Counted from the stretch's first letter, positions 36,548 to 46,263 are shown. The stretch: DNA of 64,000 nt from Scandinavium hiltneri (GCF_024764835.1 NZ_JALIGE010000076.1:434001-498000); one strand, 5' to 3'. Notes: generated from the sequence alone by a model not told the origin. Translations and numbers: made by a program.

Positions 36548-37756
36548 TTATCCCACCATATTATTGAGTTGAAGGATTGGTTGTAATATTGACAGCACAA
36601 TAAACAACACCACCGTCGCCATGCTGACGACCAGTGCCGGTTCAAAAACCGCCAGCGTTAACGTAATGCGATGCTGGAGTGTACTTTCCTGGTTATCTGC
36701 TGCTCTGTCCATTAAGGGGCCAAGCTCACCGCTCTCTTCCCCTGAGGCCACCATATACAGCATGGTCGGCGGAAACAGATGCGCCTGTTCGAGGGCTGTG
36801 TAGAGGGTCGAGCCCTGACGGACGGTATCTGCTGCCGTTGCCATTAACTGACGAGCGTAGCCGTTCTCAAGGCCTTCCATCGCAATCAACATGCCATCAA
36901 GTAGCGGAACGCTACTGGCCTGCAAAATGCTGAGTGTGCGGATGTAGCGGGCACTGTTAATTGCCCGCATTAATCTCTGCACCGGTGAACGGGTCAGCAG
37001 CCAGCGGTGCCAGGCAAAGCGATTCTGTGGCTTTCGAAGCCAGATTTTCCAGCCGATTGCCAGTCCTGCCAATACGCCCCCCAGCAGCAAACCATAAGCT
37101 TGCAGAAAATCACTGACCGTAATCAGAATGCGGGTGGTCAAAGGTAATTGCTGTTTCATATGGGTAAACTGCTCAATAACCTGAGGTACCACTGCCACCA
37201 GCAAAATGCAGATAACCGTCACCGCCACTATCGTTAGTGTTAGCGGATAGACCATCGCCTGGGTCAGTTTGCTTTTCATTTTCTGGCGCTGTTCGTTGTA
37301 CTCTGCCAACTTTTCCAGCACAGTGCCGAGTGCCCCTGTTCGCTCTCCCGCCATCACCAGGGCGCAATAAAGTTTGTCAAAAATGCGCGGATACTGGCTG
37401 AGTGCGTCATTGAGCGTGTGGCCTTCCACCACCTTGTCGCGGATATCGCTCACCAGCGCCGACATTTTTTTATCTTCCGACTGACGGGCGATAGCCTTCA
37501 GGGCGCTTTCCAGTGGCAGAGCGGCGTTCACCAGCGTCGACAATTGACGGGTGAACATCGACAGCGCAGCAGACGTCATTTTGCTTTTTTGCTGCGCTGT
37601 TTTGCCCGGCGTATATTCGTGAGTCTCAGTAATGCTGAATGGCAGCAGTTGTTGCTCACGCAATTGTTGACGGACCTGCCTAGGGTTTTCAGCCTGCAAG
37701 GTACCGCGTCGCGTTTTTCCGGCGGCGTCAGTGGCACTGTAAGCAAACCAGGCCAT
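36548..37756 (-). CDS. gspF: Type II secretion inner-membrane protein GspF
   Basis: A 402-residue platform protein with two homologous cytoplasmic helical domains and three hydrophobic segments near residues ~170, ~220 and ~375. Family motifs: FTRQLSTLVNAALPLESAL, YPRIFDKLYCALVMAGERTG and the second copy FPPTMLYMVASGEESGELG. It couples GspE ATP hydrolysis to pseudopilus extension. It shares its ATG A with the gspE stop. Confidence 0.96.
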   Translation of the reverse strand: MAWFAYSATDAAGKTRRGTLQAENPRQVRQQLREQQLLPFSITETHEYTPGKTAQQKSKMTSAALSMFTRQLSTLVNAALPLESALKAIARQSEDKKMSALVSDIRDKVVEGHTLNDALSQYPRIFDKLYCALVMAGERTGALGTVLEKLAEYNEQRQKMKSKLTQAMVYPLTLTIVAVTVICILLVAVVPQVIEQFTHMKQQLPLTTRILITVSDFLQAYGLLLGGVLAGLAIGWKIWLRKPQNRFAWHRWLLTRSPVQRLMRAINSARYIRTLSILQASSVPLLDGMLIAMEGLENGYARQLMATAADTVRQGSTLYTALEQAHLFPPTMLYMVASGEESGELGPLMDRAADNQESTLQHRITLTLAVFEPALVVSMATVVLFIVLSILQPILQLNNMVG

Positions 37757-39234
37757 TACTCCTCACCTCCCCGTTCAGCGGTCACCCGTATCACCTCTTC
37801 CAGCGAGGTGATACCACTGATCACCTTCAGCAAGCCGTTTTCACGCAAGCTGTGCGCCTGTTTGAACAGTTCGCTCTCAAGGGTCATTTCATCTTTATCT
37901 TCATGGATAGCGCGGCGCATGGCGCTATCGACAACCAGAAACTCGTGGATCCCGGCGCGCCCCTGATAGCCACTATGGCGACAATGCTCACAACCGACCG
38001 CGCGATAAATCACTTTAGGCGGTGTCGTCATAAAACTGAATAAAGCGCGTTCATTGCCGTCAAGTGGGCTGGTGGTACGGCAATGGGGACAAAGCTGTCG
38101 AACCAGGCGCTGGGCAATAACGCCCAATAACGAGGAGCTAATCAAAAATGACTCCAGCCCCATATCCCGCAGGCGAGTAATGGCCCCCGCCGCACTGTTG
38201 GTGTGCAGTGTGGACATCACCAGATGACCGGTCAGTGACGCCTGAACCGCAATTTGTGCCGTTTCACCGTCGCGTATTTCCCCAATCATCACCACATCAG
38301 GATCTTGTCGCAGAATGGCACGCAAACCGCGGGCAAACGTCATGTCCACACGCGGGTTGACCTGGGTCTGCCCGACCCCTTCCAGCTCATATTCGATAGG
38401 GTCTTCAACGGTCAGAATGTTGCGTTCATGACCATTCAGTGCTGACAGGACTGCGTATAAAGTGGTGCTTTTCCCTGAGCCGGTCGGGCCAGTGACCAGG
38501 ATAATGCCGTGCGGACGCGCAATCAGTCCTTTCAATTGCGCCAGCTCTTCATCAGCTAACCCCAGCTTGTTAATGTCTGGTTTCAGATTGCTTTTATCCA
38601 ACAGGCGCATCACCACTCGTTCGCCATATTGCGAGGGGATCGTGGACACACGCACATCAATCGCTTTACGCCCAATACGCAATGAAATTCGACCATCTTG
38701 TGGCAGACGTTTCTCGGCAATGTCCAGTTTTGACATCACCTTGATCCTCGAGACTAACAGCGGTGCCAGTTTACGCGCCGGTTGCAGGACCGGACGCAGC
38801 ACACCATCGACACGAAAACGGATGCTCAGCGTGCGCTCGAAGGTTTCGATGTGAATATCCGATGCGCCCTCTTTCACCGCCTCCCCCAGAATGGCGTTGA
38901 TCAGTCGAATCACCGGTGAGTTTTCATCGTTATCCAGCAGATCCTCGTTATCCGGGATCTCTTCGGTGAGCGCCATCAGATCGATATCGGCATCCATATC
39001 ATCGACCATTTGTTGCGCCACACCGCTGCTCTGTTGCCAGATACGCTGTAATAGCTCATCAAACGCTTCCGCATTAAGCGTCGTGGGGACAAACGATCGC
39101 CCCAATGCGCGGCGGATTTCCAGCACGGCAAACAGCGGCGCGTTGTCACGCACATAAACCGTATCGTCGTAATACAGCACACCGTGATCTTTGGCATAGT
39201 TACTGCCACACAGAAAATTCGTCAACTCGTCCAC
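37756..39234 (-). CDS. gspE: Type II secretion ATPase GspE
   Basis: A 492-residue cytoplasmic hexameric ATPase. Walker A GPTGSGKSTTLYAV (near residue 255), Asp box TVEDPIEYELEG, Walker B DPDVVMIGEIRDGETA and His box STLHTNSA are all intact. The zinc tetracysteine CPHC..CEHC lies near residues 390-430. GTG start with AGGAAAG upstream; an ATG overlapping it by two bases is out of frame. So the motor of this machine looks functional. Confidence 0.96.
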   Translation of the reverse strand: MDELTNFLCGSNYAKDHGVLYYDDTVYVRDNAPLFAVLEIRRALGRSFVPTTLNAEAFDELLQRIWQQSSGVAQQMVDDMDADIDLMALTEEIPDNEDLLDNDENSPVIRLINAILGEAVKEGASDIHIETFERTLSIRFRVDGVLRPVLQPARKLAPLLVSRIKVMSKLDIAEKRLPQDGRISLRIGRKAIDVRVSTIPSQYGERVVMRLLDKSNLKPDINKLGLADEELAQLKGLIARPHGIILVTGPTGSGKSTTLYAVLSALNGHERNILTVEDPIEYELEGVGQTQVNPRVDMTFARGLRAILRQDPDVVMIGEIRDGETAQIAVQASLTGHLVMSTLHTNSAAGAITRLRDMGLESFLISSSLLGVIAQRLVRQLCPHCRTTSPLDGNERALFSFMTTPPKVIYRAVGCEHCRHSGYQGRAGIHEFLVVDSAMRRAIHEDKDEMTLESELFKQAHSLRENGLLKVISGITSLEEVIRVTAERGGEE

Positions 39235-39249
39235 ATTGCTTTCCTGCTG

Positions 39250-41172
39250 TCACCCTTTAAAAGGATTACGCATATCTGAAGTTGAGGTCGCTGGTGAGGC
39301 TGGAGAATTCTCCGGCCAGGCCGGCAGCACTGAGTTATGATCCGGTTCAATGATGCCGATTTTTTCCTCTTCCAGCCGTTGCTGCTGACTTGCCCGAACC
39401 TGGTCGTATTTCTCTTTTGACGCGGCACTGAAGTTGTCATCGTCTCGCAGCACTGTGGTATGGATAAACACCATCAGATTGCGCTTTGAGGAATCCTGGG
39501 AGGTATAACGGAACAGCTGCCCCACCAGTGGGATATCCCCCAACAACGGCACTTTCGACACGTTCTGCTTGGTCACATTTTCAATAAGTCCGCCCAGTAC
39601 TACCGTCTGACCGCTGTGCACCATCACTTCGTTGCTGATAGTTCGGGTATTAAAGGTTGGGCCAAGGGAGGCGTCTTCTGTCGCATTCGCATCAACACTT
39701 GAGACTTCTTGCTCTATTTTCAGATGGATAGTGTCGCCATCGTTGATCTGTGGAATGATTTTGAGTTTGGTACCGACTGTTTTACGTTCAACCGTGTTAA
39801 AGACATTATCACCGGTGGTGGTTTGCGAACCGGAAAGAACCGGTACATCCTGACCAACGTTGAAGGACGCCTCTTTGTTGTCGAGGGTCACTACGCTTGG
39901 GGTGGAAAGAATGTCGTTTTTGCCATCGGTCGATAACGCGCTCAACAGCATGCCAAAATCACCATTAAAGAACCCGGTCGCCAGACCATTGAAGCCTGAG
40001 CCGTTGTTTTCACCACTCTTGACCTGACCGATTGGCAATCCGGTTCCCGTAAACTGTGTTCCACCGTGTTTACTTGACCATTGCACACCGACATCCAGTC
40101 CGGATCCGTCCTGCACTTCGGCGATAATCGCCTCCACCAGAACCTGAGCGCGGCGAATATCCAGTTTAGCGATCACTTTTTCCAGTGAATTCATTACGTT
40201 GGGCTGTGCAGTTATCACTAAAGAGTTGGTGGATTCATCAGCTGTGATATTCAACTCCTCTTTCCCGCTGCCCATTTTTCCTTTCGCCTGACCTGGTTTG
40301 TCTTTCATCTGGTCACCGACACCCGTCAGCACCGGCACAATTTTGGCCGCATTAGCGTATTTCAGATAGAACACGCGGGTGTTGCCCTGGTTATCCTGCT
40401 CTCTGTCCAGCTTGCTTATCAACGCGCGCGCGCGCGCTCGAGAGGGCTCGGTGCCACTAATCACCAGACTGTTGGTCGAGATATCGGCCACCACTTTAGT
40501 GGCCAGATGCGGTGCATTCTGTCCTTTCTGCTCTTCGTTATTAAGGTTGTTGAGCGTGTCAGAGAGATCTTTGGCAGACGCAAACTTCAGCGACACGATT
40601 TCACGGCGTTGTACCCCCGATTTATCGACGCGCTCGACCAAATCCACAAGACGGTTAATCACCGATGCTTTACCGGTGAGCAACAACACGTTAGAGGGTT
40701 CAAAATGGACGACGTTTCCGATACCGGATGCATCGTTCAACTGCCGTAGCAAAGGGGCGAGTTCACGCACTGGCACATTTTCCATGCGCACCACACGGGT
40801 AATTATCTCGTCACCTTTGCCGGGATTTTTGCTGTCAGCCAATGGAGCCCCAGCGGTACGGGCGACCGAGGAGCGCACCACTTTGATCATCCCGTTATCC
40901 ATCGGAATAACCGACAGACCGTATAAATCGAGTACGCTGAGGAAGAACTGATAATATTCGTCTTCTGTCAACACATTATACGTTCGGACAGAAACCATTC
41001 CCTGAACGGAGGGATCGACCAGAATCGTTTTGTTGAGATTACGGCTGACCGTGTCAATAAATTCACGAATATCGGTATTTTTAAAACTGGCAGTAAAGGT
41101 TGCGGCCATGATCGAGCCAGAAAATAGCGCAAGCGCGGTCAACACACTGTATTTCCACGGAGATTTTTTCAT
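39250..41172 (-). CDS. gspD: Type II secretion outer-membrane secretin GspD
   Basis: A 640-residue secretin. A signal peptide (MKKSPWKYSVLTALALFSGS.., cleaved near MAA/TF) is followed by the N0 domain, N1-N3 KH-like repeats (SNVLLLTGKASVINRL, TNSLVISGTEPS, TNSLVITAQPNV) and the secretin barrel with VPLLGDIPLVGQLF. The tail after residue ~575 is where pilotin would bind. No pilotin gene (gspS) is seen in the island. It forms the exit pore for folded proteins. Confidence 0.96.
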   Translation of the reverse strand: MKKSPWKYSVLTALALFSGSIMAATFTASFKNTDIREFIDTVSRNLNKTILVDPSVQGMVSVRTYNVLTEDEYYQFFLSVLDLYGLSVIPMDNGMIKVVRSSVARTAGAPLADSKNPGKGDEIITRVVRMENVPVRELAPLLRQLNDASGIGNVVHFEPSNVLLLTGKASVINRLVDLVERVDKSGVQRREIVSLKFASAKDLSDTLNNLNNEEQKGQNAPHLATKVVADISTNSLVISGTEPSRARARALISKLDREQDNQGNTRVFYLKYANAAKIVPVLTGVGDQMKDKPGQAKGKMGSGKEELNITADESTNSLVITAQPNVMNSLEKVIAKLDIRRAQVLVEAIIAEVQDGSGLDVGVQWSSKHGGTQFTGTGLPIGQVKSGENNGSGFNGLATGFFNGDFGMLLSALSTDGKNDILSTPSVVTLDNKEASFNVGQDVPVLSGSQTTTGDNVFNTVERKTVGTKLKIIPQINDGDTIHLKIEQEVSSVDANATEDASLGPTFNTRTISNEVMVHSGQTVVLGGLIENVTKQNVSKVPLLGDIPLVGQLFRYTSQDSSKRNLMVFIHTTVLRDDDNFSAASKEKYDQVRASQQQRLEEEKIGIIEPDHNSVLPAWPENSPASPATSTSDMRNPFKG

Positions 41173-41186
41173 ATTGATTATGCTTG

Positions 41187-41960
41187 TTAATCGTTTAAAA
41201 CATTCAGGTGAATGTTTTTCAATTGACCATGACGTTGTACTACGACATCCGCCACCTTCATTTTTAACCAGTTGGTTGCCATTAATTTTGCAGGTAACTC
41301 GCGGGTCATATCACTCGCATCCACTTTCACGACGATGTCCCCTGGTTCAAATCCGCTCTGTTTAAAATAGCCAGAGGCATTCCGGGGATTAATGATATAA
41401 CCCTGCAATTTTCCTTCCCGGAACAGAGGCTTCAGGACAAAATAATCGCTCAACATTAATGCCGCGTGACGCCTGTTAGCGTCCAGCTCTTCCACTGGCG
41501 GCGGCGGCTCCATACCTTTGAAATAATCAGGCCGCTTAAGCGCCAGGGTTTGTGCAACGCCGTGGTAACGCACGACCACACTGTCCTGTGTAATCGTTTC
41601 TATCCATGCATCGTCATAACCAGCGAGGGTATCGCCCTCGCGATAACTTTGCTGTTGACCCGCGATTTTAATCATCGCCAATGACAACCAGGCTTCATCA
41701 CTGAGAAGGATCCCATCCACTTCCGCGGATAAGGGTTCTTGTACCTGAGCGCCTTCGTTTCGCTGTTGAGCTTCTGATGCAAATAATGAGAAGCTTTTTT
41801 CTGCTGTCGTGCTTTCACCCGCCCGAATTCTGGCTCCGGTCAACTTATCAACCGCTTTTTTATAATCTTTATAAGCGATGTAGCCTTGTTGCCCACTTAA
41901 TATAAGCAGAATAAACATGACGCAGGATGCTACAAGCCGGTATAAATACGGCGTCCTCAT
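41187..41960 (-). CDS. gspC: Type II secretion coupling protein GspC
   Basis: A 257-residue bitopic protein. A short cytoplasmic N-terminus and one helix (LVASCVMFILLILSGQQGYIA) precede the periplasmic HR domain (about residues 85-150) and a PDZ domain near the C-terminus (GYIINPRNASGYFKQSGFEP, GDIVVKVDAS). It links the inner platform to GspD and helps select substrates. AAAAGG at 8 nt favours the ATG giving MRTPYLYRL; an ATG 24 nt upstream is also open. It is first gene of the gspC-O operon. Confidence 0.92.
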   Translation of the reverse strand: MRTPYLYRLVASCVMFILLILSGQQGYIAYKDYKKAVDKLTGARIRAGESTTAEKSFSLFASEAQQRNEGAQVQEPLSAEVDGILLSDEAWLSLAMIKIAGQQQSYREGDTLAGYDDAWIETITQDSVVVRYHGVAQTLALKRPDYFKGMEPPPPVEELDANRRHAALMLSDYFVLKPLFREGKLQGYIINPRNASGYFKQSGFEPGDIVVKVDASDMTRELPAKLMATNWLKMKVADVVVQRHGQLKNIHLNVLND

Positions 41961-42236
41961 TATAAAAACCTTTTCACCACACATTAATCATCAATCACCA
42001 GACTGGGATGACTTCACGTTTCAATAATCCTGACGAATAGTATGCAGAGAATAGCTGTAAAACCACTGAATTAGATATTCACTTTCATGCAAAAAACCAT
42101 TGACTTCCCATAGTGCTGTTGGTCAAAAAAGCGCGACTACTTTTCTCCTCGGCACAAATTGACGATACATGTTGCGCCCCTTACTTTGCTGACACACATC
42201 CCCATCCTGGTTATTTTGAAACAGAGTGAATTAAAT
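41961..42236. promoter_or_regulatory. Divergent gspC / gspA promoter region
   Basis: About 275 bp of AT-rich sequence between oppositely reading gspC and gspA. Both secretion transcripts must start here. In E. coli the equivalent gspAB/gspC region is silenced by H-NS; the AT-rich composition fits this but no specific operator is identified. Confidence 0.55.
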
Positions 42237-43802
42237 ATGTATTTGCAACATTTCCAATTTGCGACGCCCCCCTTCAGGCAGGTGACGACTCCCGCCGGAG
42301 AGTTCACTGTCGCCAGACACCAGGATGTGTTCGGTCTGCTGGCTGAAAAAACCCGTCAACCAGGGATAGTCGGACTCTTTAGTGCCGATGAAGCGCTACT
42401 CAAACAATTTAGCCACCGGTTGAGCACCCAGGTAGCGAACACACACATCGTGAATGCTTTTCCGAAGCTATCCGCGGAGACACTGCTGTACAAACTCAAT
42501 CCTGATGGTCAGGCTAGCAAAAACTGGATCCAGACCATTGATGCTATTTTTCGGCGCTGGCAATCACAGTGCGGCAAACAAACCGTATTGGTGATATCCG
42601 CTGCGCAAGCGATAAGCGACAATGCCTGGTCATTACTGGGAATGCTGCTGAGCCGAGCAGAAGAGCAAGGGTTCACGCTGAGTATTCTGCTGACCGGTAC
42701 CGCCGAGGCAGAGACTAAGCTGATGTCGATGCCAGGGTTATCGGCTTTAATGCATACCTGTCATACGTTGCGTCCGCTGTCTGGCCGTGAATGTGAAGCC
42801 TATTTTGCTGCCCGAATGAAAGAGCAAGGGGTGGAGACATCACCTTTCCCACGTGACCGCATCCGCAAGATTCACGCTCTGACGCAGGGTAATATCACCC
42901 AAATCAATCGCCTTGCGCATTTGGCGCTGCTGGCTGCGTGGACTGAACGCGCCCCCAGAGTCAGTTCCCGACATTTACGACTGGCTTGCGATGAAATTAT
43001 CCCGGCCCGCCGTAGCGCTAAAAAATGGGCCACCATTGCGCTGGTCACCGTATTTGCCTGTCTGGCAGGCGGTTGGTATGCACCGCCATCGTTGACCGCC
43101 AAATTGCCCTTCTCTATTCCGACACCGGCAAGCTGGCAACAGATGGCACGCACTGAGGCCCCACCGCCCCCTCCGTCAATCAACGACGAGGTCATCAGTG
43201 AGGCTGACAGTATGCATCAGCTGTATAAAATATGGGGATATGATGCTACGGCAGATGATGCGTTATGCTACAACGCAAAGCGTGCCATGCTGCAATGCAG
43301 AGAGGGACGGGCGACACTGGCTGAACGCGAAAAAGAAGGCTATCCGTGGATTGCAGAGCTCAAGACGGGCGACCGCCTGAATTACGCAGTAGTTGCCCAT
43401 ATTGAGAATAATACTGTCGATTTACTGCTAAATGGTCGCACCTGGCAGGTTTCGCGCAACTGGTTTGTGCACAACGCAACGGGCAATTACACCTTATTAC
43501 GGCGGTTAACCCCTGCCGGACAAAATAGCGTCAATGCGAACAGTCCTGTCGGCGATATCATCTGGCTGGATAATGCGTTGAGTCAGGCACTCAACGTTGA
43601 ACCGACGCACACAACCGGATGGTCGGCAGAGCTTGTTAAGCGGGTTCGTGAATTCCAGTCCACAAGAGGATTACGCGTTGACGGTGTCCCTGGCGATGAG
43701 ACATTACTCCGATTAATGCATTCCATCAATATGACGCCGACAGTGATAAGTCCTGTACACTTGTCGAGAGTCGAAAAAACACAGCAAGGAAGCGAGTCAT
43801 AA
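42237..43802 (+). CDS. gspA: GspA-like protein with degenerate ATPase motifs
   Basis: A 521-residue bitopic protein of the GspA/ExeA family: an AAA-type cytoplasmic domain, one helix (WATIALVTVFACLAGGWYA, near residue 270), and a periplasmic part ending in a peptidoglycan-binding domain (REFQSTRGLRVDGVPGDETL). GspAB helps place the secretin through the cell wall. The opening MYLQHFQFATPPF and ARHQ match ExeA, but where GxxGxGKT is expected there is IVGLFSADEALLKQF, and the Walker B position reads VLVISAAQAIS instead of LIIDEAQ. The start is the ATG 78 nt inside a longer frame. Its stop overlaps the gspB start. Confidence 0.85.
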   Translation: MYLQHFQFATPPFRQVTTPAGEFTVARHQDVFGLLAEKTRQPGIVGLFSADEALLKQFSHRLSTQVANTHIVNAFPKLSAETLLYKLNPDGQASKNWIQTIDAIFRRWQSQCGKQTVLVISAAQAISDNAWSLLGMLLSRAEEQGFTLSILLTGTAEAETKLMSMPGLSALMHTCHTLRPLSGRECEAYFAARMKEQGVETSPFPRDRIRKIHALTQGNITQINRLAHLALLAAWTERAPRVSSRHLRLACDEIIPARRSAKKWATIALVTVFACLAGGWYAPPSLTAKLPFSIPTPASWQQMARTEAPPPPPSINDEVISEADSMHQLYKIWGYDATADDALCYNAKRAMLQCREGRATLAEREKEGYPWIAELKTGDRLNYAVVAHIENNTVDLLLNGRTWQVSRNWFVHNATGNYTLLRRLTPAGQNSVNANSPVGDIIWLDNALSQALNVEPTHTTGWSAELVKRVREFQSTRGLRVDGVPGDETLLRLMHSINMTPTVISPVHLSRVEKTQQGSES

Positions 43803-44467
43803 TGTCCAAAATCAGTCTCGCCGCTCAGCGCAGCACCACGACGGGTGAAGCCGTTTATTTTACCCGGCAGTGCCCGGACCTGCGTCTATGGCTGCTAAAA
43901 AGTTTATCTGGATTGATGTGTATAGCGATGCTGGTGATAGCGGGTTCATATGCGCATCTTTACTGGCAGTGCCTTCATCCAGCCCCTCCTGCGCAGGTGA
44001 AAAAATTAGCGCACACGGAGGTGACACTTTCGGATATGCACTATGTCTTTGTGACCAAAACATTCCCGCCGCCGGTCCCGAAGCCCGTGCAGCAGACAGC
44101 AACGCCAGTCAGCGAAAATACGTTATCTCATCACCTGGAAGATGATGACTGGACACATACACCGGATGGCGAACTGGCGACACAGCCATTGCCAACGAAT
44201 AGTGGCAACAGACCCCCGCCGCCTAAAGAAAGTGAACTGTCGTTAGAACAGCGGCTATTACAAGCAGTGAAGGAACAACAACAGGATTATTCACAAGGAA
44301 AAATCCCTGACGTTACACCGCCAGACGATCTTTCCTTTGTCCAACCAACATCGGAGAATGATGACTCAGCCCATATCACCGCTGCTGTTATCGGTTCACA
44401 GAATAACAGGGAGAGATTCAGGACACCTCCTGTAATGATATCGGATCAACGAAGATCGAAAGGATAA
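43802..44467 (+). CDS. gspB: GspB-like type II secretion protein
   Basis: A 221-residue bitopic partner of GspA. One helix (LSGLMCIAMLVIAGSYAHLY, residues ~35-55) is followed by a Pro-rich periplasmic region (TFPPPVPKPVQ, NRPPPPKESELSLEQ). The short C-terminal HR-type domain known in OutB/ExeB is not evident, so the protein may be divergent or shortened. The call rests mainly on position after gspA with TAATG coupling and on the overall layout. It is convergent with the IprA-like gene 20 nt downstream. Confidence 0.75.
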   Translation: MSKISLAAQRSTTTGEAVYFTRQCPDLRLWLLKSLSGLMCIAMLVIAGSYAHLYWQCLHPAPPAQVKKLAHTEVTLSDMHYVFVTKTFPPPVPKPVQQTATPVSENTLSHHLEDDDWTHTPDGELATQPLPTNSGNRPPPPKESELSLEQRLLQAVKEQQQDYSQGKIPDVTPPDDLSFVQPTSENDDSAHITAAVIGSQNNRERFRTPPVMISDQRRSKG

Positions 44468-44487
44468 AACATGAACAGTATGCTAAA

Positions 44488-45111
44488 TCAGTATCGTTCA
44501 GGTAGCGTAGTCATGCTTAAAAGACGCCCTTTTTTGACCACGATGTACTGCCCTTTTTTCAGGTCAGAAAGAATTTTTATAATGGTACTCCGCGCCAAAT
44601 CGGTGTACTCCTGAATGTAATCATAAACATTAATATCACGGTTATAATTAACAACCAGTTCATTTATTTCGAGTAAAAAATCACGAATGACCTGGTATGC
44701 ACTACGGGCAACCAACACATCATCACGTTTTTTAAAGACACACAGGAACCACGAAAGGACTTTGGTCAGTGCTTCCCAACAGTTATGCTCAGTCACCAAC
44801 CGAATAAAATCATTTTTATCCACCTCACGTACCACCAAGTCTGAGCGAGCCACACCGTGAACATTACTGACATTATAAAACAAGTTAGCAAGACCAAAAA
44901 TGAATGGTGCATCTAACGTGAACATACATAGCTCATCCGATGTACGGCGGAATTCGACATTTCCTTTGAGGATAATATAGATGTTATTAGTATTGGTGCT
45001 CGAAAATTTACGCCACTTTTTATATTCTTTCTCTGGATAACCATTTGTCAGCTCAATAATTGATGTCAGTTCAGCATCAGGTCGTAAGCTTTTACCATAG
45101 GTACTTAACAT
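44488..45111 (-). CDS. IprA-like winged-helix regulator (CRP-fold type)
   Basis: A 207-residue regulator resembling E. coli IprA (YaiV) in length and plan. An N-terminal cyclic-nucleotide-like beta-barrel (NIYIILKGNVEFRRTSDELC, DAPFIFGLANLFYN) is followed by a C-terminal helix-turn-helix (YIQEYTDLARSTIIKILSDL, then KKGQYIVVKKGRLLSM). It lacks the usual cAMP-binding Arg/Ser set, as IprA does. The gene is AT-rich compared with the backbone and sits at the right edge of the secretion island, convergent with gspAB. It may regulate gsp genes, but nothing in the sequence proves that. Confidence 0.8.
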   Translation of the reverse strand: MLSTYGKSLRPDAELTSIIELTNGYPEKEYKKWRKFSSTNTNNIYIILKGNVEFRRTSDELCMFTLDAPFIFGLANLFYNVSNVHGVARSDLVVREVDKNDFIRLVTEHNCWEALTKVLSWFLCVFKKRDDVLVARSAYQVIRDFLLEINELVVNYNRDINVYDYIQEYTDLARSTIIKILSDLKKGQYIVVKKGRLLSMTTLPERY

Positions 45112-45420
45112 GATTTACACTCGCAGTATGAATAATCTACATTATAAACGTCATCACATCCTTTCATACAATATGAAAATTGAACGTATGGACAGGAGCA
45201 TCCGGTTATAAACGGATCATGAAATGAATATTCGATGCTTCACAAACACTTTATTATATTAAATAATACTTGAGAAGTGATGCAATCATAGATGCGGCGA
45301 ATGTGTTAAGTCAATTTAGCAGATCTACATTAGCTATTTCTATTTCGTGAATTGTATAATTGATATGAATGTTTTTAACCGTTTACCCTCGGCAATCCTT
45401 TGCCAAATCGTTCAATCGAA
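45112..45420. promoter_or_regulatory. AT-rich right edge of the secretion island
   Basis: 309 bp of AT-rich sequence holding the promoter of the IprA-like gene and the downstream end of amiD. No gene, repeat or recombination site is evident. Composition returns to backbone level at amiD. Confidence 0.5.
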
Positions 45421-46263
45421 TCAACCCTGACCATATTTTTCCAGTAACGCTTCGGCAATCGCCTGCGTTTGCGCATCCGCCACGCCGTCCCAACGTTCGG
45501 GCCGGAAGTGCATCTGGAACGCCATGATCACCCGTTTCTTCTGCGTGTATGTCATCCCCGGTGTCACTTCATAGCCATAGCGTGCGAGCAAATCCAGCAC
45601 TGACCCGCTATTCACCTGCTCCGACGGCTGACGACCGTTGAGATAAAATGCCACCCTATTTTCATCCGGCCACGCGCCAACGCCTTGCTTCGCCAGCTGT
45701 TGCCATGGGAACCGCGGCCCAGGATCGTCTTTGCGCTGCGGCGCAACGTCCGCATGCGCCACCACGTTTTGCGGTTCAATGTGATAGCGGGCAATGATGT
45801 CTTTTGCCAGCGGTATCAGCGCATTGATTTGCGACGGGGAGAACGGGGTAAAACTTTTGATGCCCGCGGTTTTCTCCCAGCCAGGGTTTTCCAGTTCGAT
45901 ACCAATCGATGTGTCATTGATACGCGTGGCCCCACGCCAGAAGCTTACCCCCGCATGCCAGGCCAGATCCTGTTCCGGAACCAACTGCCAGATGAGCGGT
46001 TTACCTTTGCGTTCAGGCGGCGTGTCCGGGATCAGATAATGCGCGCTGACCTGTTTATCCGTCAGCGTCGCCAGAGACGTCTCAAAATCACCGGCGGTGT
46101 AATGGATAACCAGCATTTTGATGCGCGGGTACGCATTGGTCGCCGGATGGCTCGTATCCAGCATATAGCCCGGTTTGCTGATGAGATTCTGCCTACTGGC
46201 ATCCTTATCACTGCCGCAGCCTGCCAACAGCAGCGCCAGGGCTATCGGTAAAAAGCGCTTCAT
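45421..46263 (-). CDS. amiD: N-acetylmuramoyl-L-alanine amidase AmiD (outer-membrane lipoprotein)
   Basis: A 280-residue zinc amidase that cleaves MurNAc-L-Ala bonds, including anhydro-muropeptides, at the inner face of the outer membrane. Lipobox LLAGC ends the signal peptide. The amidase_2 fold shows MLVIHYTAG, VSAHYLI, DTSIGIELENPG and VVAHADVAPQRKDDPGPRF, which supply the zinc His residues and acidic partner. A C-terminal peptidoglycan-binding-like domain follows (about residues 210-280). The start overlaps the ybjQ stop by 4 nt. Confidence 0.95.
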   Translation of the reverse strand: MKRFLPIALALLLAGCGSDKDASRQNLISKPGYMLDTSHPATNAYPRIKMLVIHYTAGDFETSLATLTDKQVSAHYLIPDTPPERKGKPLIWQLVPEQDLAWHAGVSFWRGATRINDTSIGIELENPGWEKTAGIKSFTPFSPSQINALIPLAKDIIARYHIEPQNVVAHADVAPQRKDDPGPRFPWQQLAKQGVGAWPDENRVAFYLNGRQPSEQVNSGSVLDLLARYGYEVTPGMTYTQKKRVIMAFQMHFRPERWDGVADAQTQAIAEALLEKYGQG

